From: Calliopum simillimum
Lineage: Eukaryota > Arthropoda > Insecta > Diptera > Lauxaniidae
Length of the DNA: 64,000 nt
Direction of reading: 5' to 3'
Assembly (NCBI GenBank): GCA_951812925.1
Contig: OX638370.1
Span: 3,310,001-3,374,000, forward strand
The notes under the pieces were generated by a model. That model was not told the DNA's origin. It saw nothing but the letters and a program-made list of their open reading frames with translations, and did no database searches. This document shows positions 1 through 9,808 of the stretch, one piece after another. Every line of letters starts with the position of its first letter. Within the stretch, counting starts at the first letter, position 1. The translations under genes were made by a program, and so were the position numbers.

Positions 1-1300
1 ACATTTGGGGTACATTTGCAAACTTTCACAGTAGACCAATAATTATTTGGTGGTAAAATTGATCCGCTCTATTAGAAAAACATAGTTTCTAACTTATAGC
101 GTCATTTTTTGTGAAAAAAAAGCCTACTGTATAGGTGAAATTGCCAGAGGACACAAAAAGTACAGTTATCTGAGAATCACCCATATAAGTATGTATATTG
201 CAACAAGATTCATATTTCAAAAAAGAATTAAATGTTACTCATACGCCATGTTTGACAAAATAACTGAATTCTTTAATTTGTTTGCCAGTGTATAATTATG
301 AACGACCAGCAATACATAATCTCAGTAATACAATCCTTTAAACAACAACAAATTACAATTTTTCTCATTAAAAAAATCTCATTAAAGGGCTTATTAAATT
401 CTACTTATGCGAAAACAACACAAAAGAGTGAGCAGCAACAGTGCGCTGCTGCTGCTACTGTCGTAAATCAAAATTTATTAACTCGCATCAACAACAACAA
501 CATCAACAATGGCGACAACTTTAAGCTATTCATTAAAGCAATGCCACCAGAGCATCATCATGCCACGCCTCATTTTCTTATCACTGTACCATTCGAACCA
601 CCAATGTTCAGTTTATGCATCAATGAGTTACTTATTATGTTGATGTTGCCATATTTTTGACCAAAAAACCCACTTAAACACCCACCGACAGTCAAACATA
701 TACATACATACATGCATAGAGAGCGAGAAATAAATATTTGCTGTTGCTATTGTTGTTTGCTGTTGTTGTTGCTGATGGTCATAACCACCAAACAAACAAA
801 AACAATGGCATAATAAACATCTTCATAACCACTAGTAACCAGCCAGAACAGTAGCAACAACAACAACACTAGCAGCAACAGCAGTTGCATTGATGTTGCT
901 GCCCGATGTTAGTTGTGTAGTATTGTTATTGTTCTTAGTGTGTTGCTGTTGCTGGTATTTCGTAAATTTTAACAGCTTCATTACGAGGCCTTGAATTGCG
1001 GATGCCACCTATTTCATTCACAAAAAATTCCGCTTCACAGCTTTTGACATTGCACAGTAGAGCAGATTGTATAAGTGATGGCGCAAAAATCTTATTTTAT
1101 ATTTATTTTAACATTAACAAGTACTTCCTTTTGGTTTGGGGCAGAGAATTTATTAAACGCGCGAAAATGAAAAACATATTATATTTAAAATTTTGTATCT
1201 CAAGCCTTAGAGATTTGATGAGCATTGCCTGTACCTTTGGGCGGCCACTTATTAAATTTAGAATAAATAAAGAGCATAAAATATTTTTGAATCTTACTGT
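1..1300. other. Intergenic DNA, no gene seen
   Basis: No open frame here looks like a gene; the longest (298-660) is a translation of CAA/CAG-rich DNA full of Asn and Gln. Between 420 and 960 there are several CAA/TTG microsatellite stretches, common in fly intergenic DNA. A short word resembling CTCATACGYCATGTT lies near 239-253 and recurs elsewhere in the window. Confidence 0.6.
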
Positions 1301-3555
1301 TGTAACGAACTCCGGTTTCTTCCGGTTTTATAGCTGGGATATACTCAGCCTAATCCAGGATTTAAGGTTCTTACAAGAAAGAAGAGAGTGCGGTGTAGTT
1401 TTACGATTACTTGTATTTGCTCAGTTTTCTTTGTTATTTACAATTTGTGGGATTTTGCACAAAGTGTGGTAATTTATATAATTCGAGTATAGTGAATTTA
1501 TTGTTTATATAATGCAAAATTCATAAATATTATATAAACCAAAATTCAAATATAAAAATTGTATAATCAAAGTTTATTTTAAACTAGTAACACGAAATTC
1601 ATTAATTTATATAAGCCAAAATTTGTTTAAATTTTATAATTCAAAATATTCAAAGTTAGCGATGATTATATGGGTTTTATATAATATAAAATGATATGAA
1701 TTTATATAATGCAAAATAGTTCAAATATACAACGAGAGTTTACGTGTTGGATTTCTTTTAAATGTAGCTGTGGTAGTTTCGCTTGCTTTGAGAGTGTGGT
1801 GGCAGAATCAAGTTTCTATTGAGCTGGTGAGTGACTGTTTTCAAGGAGTGTTTTCGGATCTAAGTTCAAGAGGTTAAGCAACTAGCAAACATGCATAGCC
1901 CTTAACGAAGTTTCCCAGAGTAAAAGATTTCCCAAGATGTTAGACAAATAGCAAAAATGCATAGATTCTAACGAAAGAGATTTCAAGATTAGCCGAGAGA
2001 TTGAGATTAAAGAGGTTAAGCAACTAGCAAACATGCATAGCCCTTAACGAAGTTTCCCAGAGTAAAAGATTTCCCAAGATGTTAGACAAATAGCAAAAAT
2101 GCATAGATTCTAACGAAAGAGATTTCAAGATTAGCCGAGAGATTGAGATTAAAGAGGTTAAGCAACTAGCAAACATGCATAGCCCTTAACGAAGTTTCCC
2201 AGAGTAAAAGATTTCCCAAGATGTTAGACAAATAGCAAAAATGCATAGATTCTAACGAAAGAGATTTCAAGATTAGCCGAGAGATTGAGATTAAAGAGGT
2301 TAAGCAACTAGCAAACATGCATAGCCCTTAACGAAGTTTCCCAGAGTGAAAAGATTTCCCAAGATGTTAGACAAATAGCAAAAATGCATAGATTCTAACG
2401 AAAGAGATTATCGAGATTAAGCCAGAGATTGAGATTAAAAAGGTTAAGCAACTAGCAAACATGCATAGCCCTTAACGAAGTTTCCCAGAGTAAAAGATTT
2501 CCCAAGATGTTAGACAAATAGCAAAAATGCATAGATTCTAACGAAAGAGATTTCAAGATTAGCCGAGAGATTGAGATTAAAGAGGTTAAGCAACTAGCAA
2601 ACATGCATAGCCCTTAACGAAGTTTCCCAGAGTAAAAGATTTCCCAAGATGTTAGACAAATAGCAAAAATGCATAGATTCCAACGAAAGAGATTTCAAGA
2701 TTAGCCGAGAGATTGAGATTAAAGAGGTTAAGCAACTAGCAAACATGCATAGCCCTTAACGAAGTTTCCCAGAGTGAAAAGATTTCCCAAGATGTTAGAC
2801 AAATAGCAAAAATGCATAGATTCTAACGAAAGAGATTATCGAGATTAAGCCAGAGATTGAGATTACAGAGGTTAAGCAACTAGCAAACATGCATAGCCCT
2901 TAACGAAGTTTCCCAGAGTAAAAAAAGGTTTCCCAAGATATTAGACAACTAGCAAACATGCATTGCTCCTAATGAAAGACTTGTTGTCCCTTTGGCTGCT
3001 CAAGCTCGAGTGATTTTCTATTGCAGTAGCGCCAGTATTTATACGAAAATTCGCTGCATGAATTACCAACAAAATTCTATTCTGCCCATATTCCGCTGCC
3101 GCTGCTCCACGTGGCGTCCGCGTGTCCTCTGCTGCTAGACTAGTGTTGTTGTTGTTGTTGTAATGCAGCACGTGCAGGTGACCTGTGAGCAAAAAGTATT
3201 GACAACAAAAATTACCAAAAATTATTTACAACAACAAAAACAAATATCTTGGTGCATAATTTTTTTATTGCTTTTAAAATTTTATTGCATCGATTTGTTT
3301 TTGTAAAATTTGAATATTTTTTAGTTACATTGATTTGTTCTTGTGTTTTATGATCTTGTTTTGCAAGTTGAAAATTTTATTGCACCGATTTGTTTTTGTA
3401 AAATTGTGTTTGCGAATTTGGTGATTTTAGTTACATTGGTTTGTTTTTTTTTTGTATTTTATGATCTTGTTTTCTTAGTTAACTTTTTCCAAATTCTTTT
3501 CAATTTTAAATTGTTAGGATTTATATTTTTAGTTCTAAAAATATGGGTCCTGACA
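1301..3555 (-). repeat. 3' LTR (expanded tandem array)
   Basis: 2255-bp LTR, downstream with respect to pol. It begins TGTAACGAAC and ends TCCTGACA on the + strand. It matches the other LTR throughout except for an 856-bp excess made of six additional tandem units. A TATAAATA box on the minus strand lies at 3036-3043. Confidence 0.93.
1871..2938. repeat. 142/144-bp tandem array in the 3' LTR
   Basis: Seven full units and a partial eighth start at about 1871, 2013, 2155, 2297, 2441, 2583, 2725 and 2869. The steps are 142 bp except for two of 144 bp. Each unit is a diverged dimer: a half with GCAAACATGCATAGCCC followed by a half with GCAAAAATGCATAGATT. The ATGCATAG core therefore occurs 15 times, with one ATGCATTG variant at the right edge. 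The two 144-bp units share the same small changes, which suggests that blocks of units were copied together. Confidence 0.95.
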
Positions 3556-3565
3556 CCCCCCCCTT
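3556..3565 (-). other. Polypurine tract of the retrotransposon
   Basis: On the minus strand AAGGGGGGGG sits directly next to the TGTCAGG start of the 3' LTR. This is the expected position and composition of the plus-strand primer site of an LTR element. Confidence 0.85.
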
Positions 3566-3638
3566 AGTTGGAGGGTGAAACAAACACAAGTATCTTGCCC
3601 GAACCGCGAGCCTTCGCTTGGAACACCTGTGTTTTGAT

Positions 3639-6600
3639 TTAAGGTTCTCCTTGGTACATTTTCACCTCGCCCACATATGCAGTTCGAACGTGGGAGTCGC
3701 CTTTCTTTCTGATCCGTAAAATTACTGGAGAGATGAATGAAATAACCTCGTAGGGGAACTGATGCTATTGTGGTATAGCTAATATTTAGGTGAATTTTGA
3801 AAGAGAACCGTTAGATCAATTTCAGCCAAATTTTTGTATGCTATTCATTGAAGTATTGGCTACAGAATATATTTCAATAAAATGTGTGCAATTTCATTAA
3901 AAAAAGTTATTGAGCAAAATCTGGAAAAAGTCAAAAAAGCTGTTTTCAAAAAGTTGGGAGGTAATGTGGTATATATGGTAGCACAATGTGGTATATATAC
4001 TGATCAGTACTTGTAAATTGGCTGGTAATGTGGTACATTTAAGTAGGGTAATGTGGTATACTTAACCATACAACCAAATATAAACTTTGAAAGGTATGAA
4101 ATAAGTTCATAATAACATTTACATTGGTTCTCAAACTCATAGTTTTTATAAAAAAAAATAAACAGCAATCAAATAATGTTATGAATAACAAGAAATATTC
4201 ATATACCACATTAGCGAACCTCGACTATACCACACTGGCCAATTTTTAAAAATTACAAAATTCTAAAAATAAAATGGGAAACTTTGTGAATTGACACAGT
4301 TAAACACTTATTTCGCAATACTTAGCTCTTACCTTTATTGAATATAAATAAAACTTCACCAAAAAGCAACTTTTTCTTAACAAAATTTTTTTGCAAAAAA
4401 TCCGAAAAAAAAAATCAACCACACGCGACTTACGTTTTGTTCAACTGACATCGGAAAAATTTTGTTTGGTGCATGACAACAACACATCCCTGGTTTTTCA
4501 TGTTTTCTGACAGGATAAAAGCAGTTACGTTTGCAGGTTCCTTTCCAATTCGGAGATATGCGACCATACCACATTGAAAAACTATACCACAATAGCATCA
4601 GTTCCCCTATGGTCCGTCGAATTTTGGGGCTAATTTCGCTGCGAAATTGTCGACTGCTTTCGAAAGGTGATGCTGTTTTAGCCACACCAAATCACCTATT
4701 TTTGGTGACCACGCCCTTTTCCGCAGGTTGTAGTACCGAGCCTGATCCTGGGCGGCCTTTTCCATGTTTTGGCGTACGATTGTGAATATATCCTTCAGTG
4801 TGGTTGCTTTTTCTTCGGGTGTCTGTGGGCTCCTTCCAGTCCCAAGTGCTGTCTCATCAAAGAGGGTGCTGGGGAGCCTGGGCTCCCTTGCTTGTATAAG
4901 GAAAGCGGGGCTGAAGCCTGTGGATGCTGAACTCGATGTGTTTATTGCCAGGGAAATTTCGGGCAAGTGTTCGTCCCATTTCTTCTGTGAGGGACCGGTA
5001 TATTGTGCCACCATAGTTTTTATGGTGCGATTAACCCTTTCCGTCGGGTTTTCTTGAGGTGTATATGGGGCAGTAAATTGTTGTCTTACTCCCAACGTTT
5101 TTAAATATTTTTGAAAATCCTTGCTTGTGAACTGGACTCCATTATCGGTTACCAGGATCTTTGGTACACCGAAACGTGCTATTATGCGCTCTCTAAACGC
5201 TTTCTTTAGACTAGTACTTGTGGCTTTCCGTAGTGGGACGATTTCGGTCCATTTCGAAAATTTGTCGAAAAATACCAAAATCATGTTGTTGCCGTGGGTT
5301 GATCGTGGAAGGGGACCGACGAAATCTGCGCAGAGGATCGACCATGGTTCCTCGGCGATCTGAGACAACATCTGCCCTGCCGCTTTCTGTTGGCTTACTT
5401 TGTATTGTTGACAGCTTAAACATTTCCTTACATAGCGCTTGACGTCTCTAAACATTCCAGGCCAGTAGTATCTATTTGCGACCCTTGCAAGCGTCTTGTG
5501 CGTACCCATGTGGCCGGCTCCTGGTTGGTCATGGTTTTCGTGGAGTACCCGTTCTCGTTGATAGGATGGCACGCACAATTTCCATGACACGCAGCCTTCG
5601 TCTTCGGTGGGGTGGGGAATATGTCTGTACAGCTGTCCGTTTTCGATAATGTATTCGGAGAATTTTCCTGGTTCTACTCTTACGCTTTCTAGTTTCTTTT
5701 CAAACCATGAGCATCGTGAGGCCGTCTGTTGATTGGTTGTTACTTGACAGAGGGTTTCCACAGGTTCCCTAGACAGTGCATCTGCTAAAACATTGAGTTT
5801 TCCCTTACGGTACTGAACATCGAAACTGAATTGTTGTAGCTCCAGCGCCCATCGAGCAATCCTTCCTGACGGGCTTTCTATGGAGTTGAGCCACTTCAGT
5901 GATAAATGATCGGTGATCACTACGAACCTGTATCCTTCTAGATATGCCCGCATTTTCCGAATTCCCCATATTATGGCCAGACATTCTTTTTCAGTGGGTG
6001 AGTAGTTGACCTCGGCCCCATTCAGGCGTCTGCTAGCGTAGGCTATAACTCGTTCCGTTCCGTCGATTTGTTGCGTTAGTACAGCTCCCAATCCATAGTC
6101 GCTGGCGTCAGTTTGCAGCACGAAAGTTTTGGTGAAGTCGGGGCAGGCTAGAACTGGTGCTTCGGTTAGTCTTTTCTTTAATTCGTTGAAGGCTTCATCT
6201 TGTTCAGCTTCCCATTTCCATCGTTTCCCCTTTTTTAGCAGTGACGTCAATGGCAGCACCACCTTGGCGAACTCTGGTACAAATCTTCGATACCATGAGG
6301 CGATGCCTAGGCATAGGCGCAGCTCACGTAAGTTGGTGGGTGGCTTGAGTTGTTGTATAGCGGTGATTTTCTCAGGATCGGTGTGTATACCGTGGTTGGT
6401 GACGAGATGTCCTAGATATTTAGTTTCCTTCTTGAAGAATTCGCATTTTTCCTTGTTGATTTTTAAATTAGCGGCGCGTAGTCGAGCAAAAACTTCCCTT
6501 AAATTTGTCTTGTGTTCCTCCAGTGTTTTCCCTGTGACGATGATGTCATCCAAGTAAGCGAATGCGTGTGGTTCCATGTCTGGTGCGGTGACTTGATCTA

Positions 6601-7336
6601 AAGCTCGTTGAAAAGTTGCAGGAGCAGAGTGTAATCCGAATGGCATCACCCGCCACTGGAAAAGACCACGTCCCGGCACAGTGAATGCAGTGTATGGTTT
6701 GCTTTCTGGGCTCATGGGGATCTGCCAGTATCCATTTTTCAGGTCTATGCTGCTTATATATTCTGCATCTCGGAGGCGATCTAGGATGTGATTTATTCGC
6801 GGCCGCGCCTCTTGACCGTTATAAGTGTCCTGGAAGGTGACCTTTGCATTTCCTATGGTCATGGTGGTTTTCATTTTCGTTAAATAATCCATGCACAGGA
6901 TTAGATCGTCGATAACATCCGCGAGTATGAGGAGCTGTAAGCGGCACCTATCGCTGCCCATGTTAACGTCTATATCTAGTGCCTGGGTGATTATTTTGGT
7001 GGAACCATCTGCGAGTTGTATGGTAGTATTGTTGGTGAAGATATTGTCTCCACATGCCAGTTCTCTTGCCAAATTCTCTTTGATGAAGCTCCTGGTGGCT
7101 CCTGTGTCGATGGTGGCTGTTATTTGTTTATTTGCTAGAGTGACTGTCGTGAAAACGTGGTTATCCTTTATTTCTAAAGGACTTATGCTCGAGGAAGACC
7201 TTGGTTGGCTGGCCCCGTCGGTCCTCGCTCCTGACGGTGACCTTCGTCGTTTCCCGAACCTCTTCGGCAGCATTCGTATGTCCTGACATTTCGTCGCCCG
7301 CACTCCCAGCAGAACGACACTTGAGGGTTTCGGCAA
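3639..7336 (-). pseudogene. pol polyprotein (protease, RT, RNase H, integrase), disrupted
   Basis: Gag-Pol enzyme region of the Ty3/gypsy element. The open frame runs from 7336 to 4607 (909 residues). Visible motifs in order: aspartic protease DTGA at about residues 77-80; reverse transcriptase with the first catalytic Asp in SSIDLKNGYW (~198) and YLDD (261-264); RNase H with DASDYGLGAV; integrase HHCC zinc finger, then a D-D-E core including TDNG and the Glu of PQENPTERV. The frame stops inside the GPY/F-type C-terminal module because the TA-flanked insertion lies there; on the far side the same frame continues from about 3750 to a stop at 3639-3641. Between protease and RT (~residues 170-178, near 6800-6815) the conserved N-terminal finger region of RT is missing, joined in frame. 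It overlaps gag by ~150 bp in the -1 frame, the usual arrangement for frameshift expression. Not expected to be functional. Confidence 0.9.
3753..4607. mobile_element. 855-bp TIR element (MITE-like) inserted in pol
   Basis: Terminal inverted repeats of 26 bp, starting GGGGAACTGATGCTATTG, are flanked on both sides by TA (3751-3752 and 4608-4609), as in Tc1/mariner-type insertions. Inside, a TGTGGTATA-type word occurs five times in direct orientation on the left (near 3767, 3962, 3984, 4026, 4049) and four times inverted on the right (near 4201, 4225, 4566, 4583). No transposase is visible; the open frame across its right half is not recognisable. It splits the last ~40 codons from pol. Family unknown; the TA target suggests mobilisation by an IS630-Tc1-mariner enzyme. 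Confidence 0.85.
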
Positions 7337-8311
7337 TCACGGCTCATATGTCCTTGTTGGCCACATCGCCTGCAGGCTCCACGGGGGTTGATTGGCTCAT
7401 CGGCTACATGATTGACGAGACGGTGTCGCTCTACTCTGGGCGCCATATTCGTGGTTCCTCTGTTTTGACGTCGGCCTTGAATGTCCTCGAAGTCCCCGCT
7501 CAGCTTGATTAATTCTTCCAGGGTTTGAAAATCTCTTCGTTTGATATAGAGCTGATATTCCTCAAGACTGTTGTGATAGATCCTTTCCAATTGTTGTTGT
7601 TGCGTGTACTGAGCGTGGCGCATCAGGCTTTGCATGTTGATGACGTAATCTTTGAAATTTTCCTGAGAGCGTTGTTTGCGTTGACGTATTTCATCTTCAA
7701 GTTTTTCAGCGTGTCGTGGTGGCAAAAAGAAAGATAGGAAATCTGCCTTGAAATCTTCCCAGTAACGCCATTGTTTGTTGTTGTTCCGGAACCAGGTTAA
7801 TGCTTTATCTTTTAAAAGTTCCGGCATCGTCTTCGGCAGCAGATTTTTACTTAGGGCATAGGTGTCAGTGAGCTCCTCGACACGCTCGATGAACTCCGTC
7901 ATATTTTATTGACCATTTCCGAATTTGGTCAATCATGGCCGCATAATTTATCGGTGGAGTGGCTGGGATGCACAGAGTTGGCCCATCTTGAGCGTAGATT
8001 TCCTCTTGAGTTGTTGGTGATGTTGAACTGGATTGTGTGTCTGTAGAAATTGTCAGGAGTGGAATTGCAGATTTTGTTATGGGTGGAAATGTCGGTGTTG
8101 TGCTCCGTGTGTGCTTCGCTTCCAACTCCTGGAGACGATCCACATGCTCCTGCGTGTGTTCTTCCTCGGCAATGAAGTTAGCCAAACGTTTCCTCATTTC
8201 CTCCACAGTGCCAGCGCTGCTGAGTCCAAATTCGGCTGTGTAGGCCTCCAGCTCATCTTTCCGTAGGGAATAGGCCCATGTGCAACGTAGTGTAGCTTTT
8301 ACCTTGGTCAT
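7183..8311 (-). pseudogene. gag, broken by a frameshift
   Basis: Structural (capsid/nucleocapsid) region of the retrotransposon. The first part starts with ATG at 8311 and reads to 7865; it has a SAP-like segment (LRKDELEAYTAEFGL, residues ~17-50) and a Ser/Thr/Pro-rich linker. The second part is open from 7902 to 7183 in another frame and carries the capsid-like region and two zinc-knuckle-like Cys clusters (CRRCGQQGHMSRDC, then a less regular CWEC segment). The two parts overlap over 38 bp, and the join falls inside a conserved capsid motif, so I read it as a mutation rather than programmed recoding. The second part then overlaps pol at 7183-7336, consistent with a -1 gag-pol shift. The ATG at 7902 is unlikely to be a natural start. 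Confidence 0.8.
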
Positions 8312-8389
8312 TTTGCTTGCGATTTTATATTGTGATTTTTTTTTTTTTTTTTTTACTCTCTTCTAAATTTATTTGATTGAACCACTAGG

Positions 8390-8407
8390 GTCCCTGCTCG
8401 GGTGCCA
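8390..8407 (-). other. Primer binding site, tRNA-Lys type
   Basis: On the minus strand TGGCACCCGAGCAGGGAC lies two bases downstream of the 5' LTR. It starts with TGG, as required to pair with a tRNA CCA end, and closely resembles the lysine-tRNA primer site known from Osvaldo and lentiviruses, with a few differences. The tRNA identity is inferred. Confidence 0.8.
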
Positions 8408-8409
8408 CT

Positions 8410-9808
8410 TGTAACGAAGTCCGGTTTCTTCCGGTTTTATAGCTGGGATATACTCAGCCTAATCCAGGATTTAAGGTTCTTACAAGAAAGAAGAGAGTGC
8501 GGTGTAGTTTTACGATTACTTGTATTTGCTCAGTTTTCTTTGTTATTTACAATTTGTGGGATTTTGCACAAAGTGTGGTAATTTATATAATTCAAGTATA
8601 GTGAATTTATTGTTTATATAATGCAAAATTCATAAATATTATATAAACCAAAATTCAAATATAAAAATTGTATAATCAAAGTTTATTTTAAACTAGTAAC
8701 ACGAAATTCATTAATTTATATAAGCCAAAATTTGTTTAAATTTTATAATTCAAAATATTCAAAGTTAGCGATGATTATATGGGTTTTATATAATATAAAA
8801 TGATATGAATTTATATAATGCAAAATAGTTCAAATATACAACGAGAGTTTACGTGTTGGATTTCTTTTAAATGTAGCTGTGGTAGTTTCGCTTGCTTTGA
8901 GAGTGTGGTGGCAGAATCAAGTTTCTATTGAGCTGGTGAGTGACTGTTTTCAAGGAGTGTTTTCGGATCTAAGTTCAAGAGGTTAAGCAACTAGCAAACA
9001 TGCATAGCCCTTAACGAAGTTTCCCAGAGTAAAAGATTTCCCAAGATGTTAGACAAATAGCAAAAATGCATAGATTCTAACGAAAGAGATTTCAAGATTA
9101 GCCGAGAGATTGAGATTAAAGAGGTTAAGCAACTAGCAAACATGCATAGCCCTTAACAAAGTTTCCCAGAGTAAAAAAAGGTTTCCCAAGATATTAGACA
9201 ACTAGCAAACATGCATAGCTCCTAATGAAAGAGTTGTTGTCCCTTTGGCTGCTCAAGCTCGAGTGATTTTCTATTGCAGTAGCGCCAGTATTTATACGAA
9301 AATTCGCTGCATGAATTACCAACAAAATTCTATTCTGCCCATATTCCGCTGCAGCTGCTCCACGTGGCGTCCGCGTGTCCTCTGCTGCTAGACTAGTGTT
9401 GTTGTTGTTGTTGTAATGCAGCACGTGCAGGTGACCTGTGAGCAAAAAGTATTGACAACAAAAATTACCAAAAATTATTTACAACAACAAAAACAAATAT
9501 CTTGGTGCATAATTTTTTTATTGCTTTTAAAATTTTATTGCATCGATTTGTTTTTGTAAAATTTGAATATTTTTTAGTTACATTGATTTGTTCTTGTGTT
9601 TTATGATCTTGTTTTGCAAGTTGAAAATTTTATTGCACCGATTTGTTTTTGTAAAATTGTGTTTGCGAATTTGGTGATTTTAGTTACATTGGTTTGTTTT
9701 TTTTTTGTATTTTATGATCTTGTTTTCTTAGTTAACTTTTTCCAAATTCTTTTCAATTTTAAATTGTTAGGATTTATATTTTTAGTTCTAAAAATATGGG
9801 TCCTGACA
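8410..9808 (-). repeat. 5' LTR (short array)
   Basis: 1399-bp LTR upstream of gag in the sense of the element. It is the counterpart of 1301-3555 with only one full and one partial tandem unit (starts at about 8980 and 9122). The minus-strand TATAAATA box at 9289-9296 probably drives the element. The tandem units then lie downstream of the start site, in the transcribed leader (R/U5). Confidence 0.93.
9289..9296 (-). promoter_or_regulatory. Predicted LTR TATA box
   Basis: TATAAATA on the minus strand, conserved in both LTRs (also 3036-3043), about 880 bp from the LTR end next to the primer site. It is the best core-promoter candidate of the retrotransposon. I do not see a clear initiator 25-35 bp downstream. 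Confidence 0.55.

Larger units (their letters stand above)
1301..9808 (-). mobile_element. Osvaldo-like Ty3/gypsy LTR retrotransposon, defective
   Basis: Complete but defective LTR retrotransposon with its coding strand on the minus strand. Seen directly: LTRs at 1301-3555 and 8410-9808 with TG...CA ends; the 4-bp flank CTGT at 1297-1300 and 9809-9812 (5 bp, ACTGT, if the shared A is counted); a primer site at 8390-8407; a polypurine tract at 3556-3565; and gag and pol in the order protease, reverse transcriptase, RNase H, integrase. I see no env frame between pol and the 3' LTR. Assignment to the Osvaldo/Ulysses group is an inference from the very long LTRs, the tRNA-Lys-type primer site and the pol sequence. 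Three lesions make it non-autonomous: a gag frame break, a deletion at the start of the reverse transcriptase, and a DNA-transposon insertion in the integrase C-terminus. Only about six substitutions are seen between the LTRs in ~1.4 kb of aligned sequence, so the insertion is fairly recent. Confidence 0.92.

Noticed and set aside
298..660. 120-codon frame rich in Asn/Gln
   Set aside because: Translation of CAA/CAG-rich intergenic DNA; no domain, no upstream promoter pattern.
996..1472. 158-codon frame at the left LTR border
   Set aside because: Runs from intergenic DNA into the LTR, so it cannot be an old gene.
1871..2938. Regularly spaced repeats that might be read as a CRISPR array
   Set aside because: The repeat unit covers the whole period with no unique spacers, and it lies in an LTR of a eukaryotic retrotransposon.
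4377..5363. Plus-strand and alternative frames opposite pol
   Set aside because: They overlap the clear minus-strand pol frame and show no domain.
9194..9445. 83-codon frame present in both LTRs (also 2941-3192)
   Set aside because: It spans the predicted TATA box region and a CAA microsatellite; it persists because the LTRs are nearly identical, not because of visible coding constraint.
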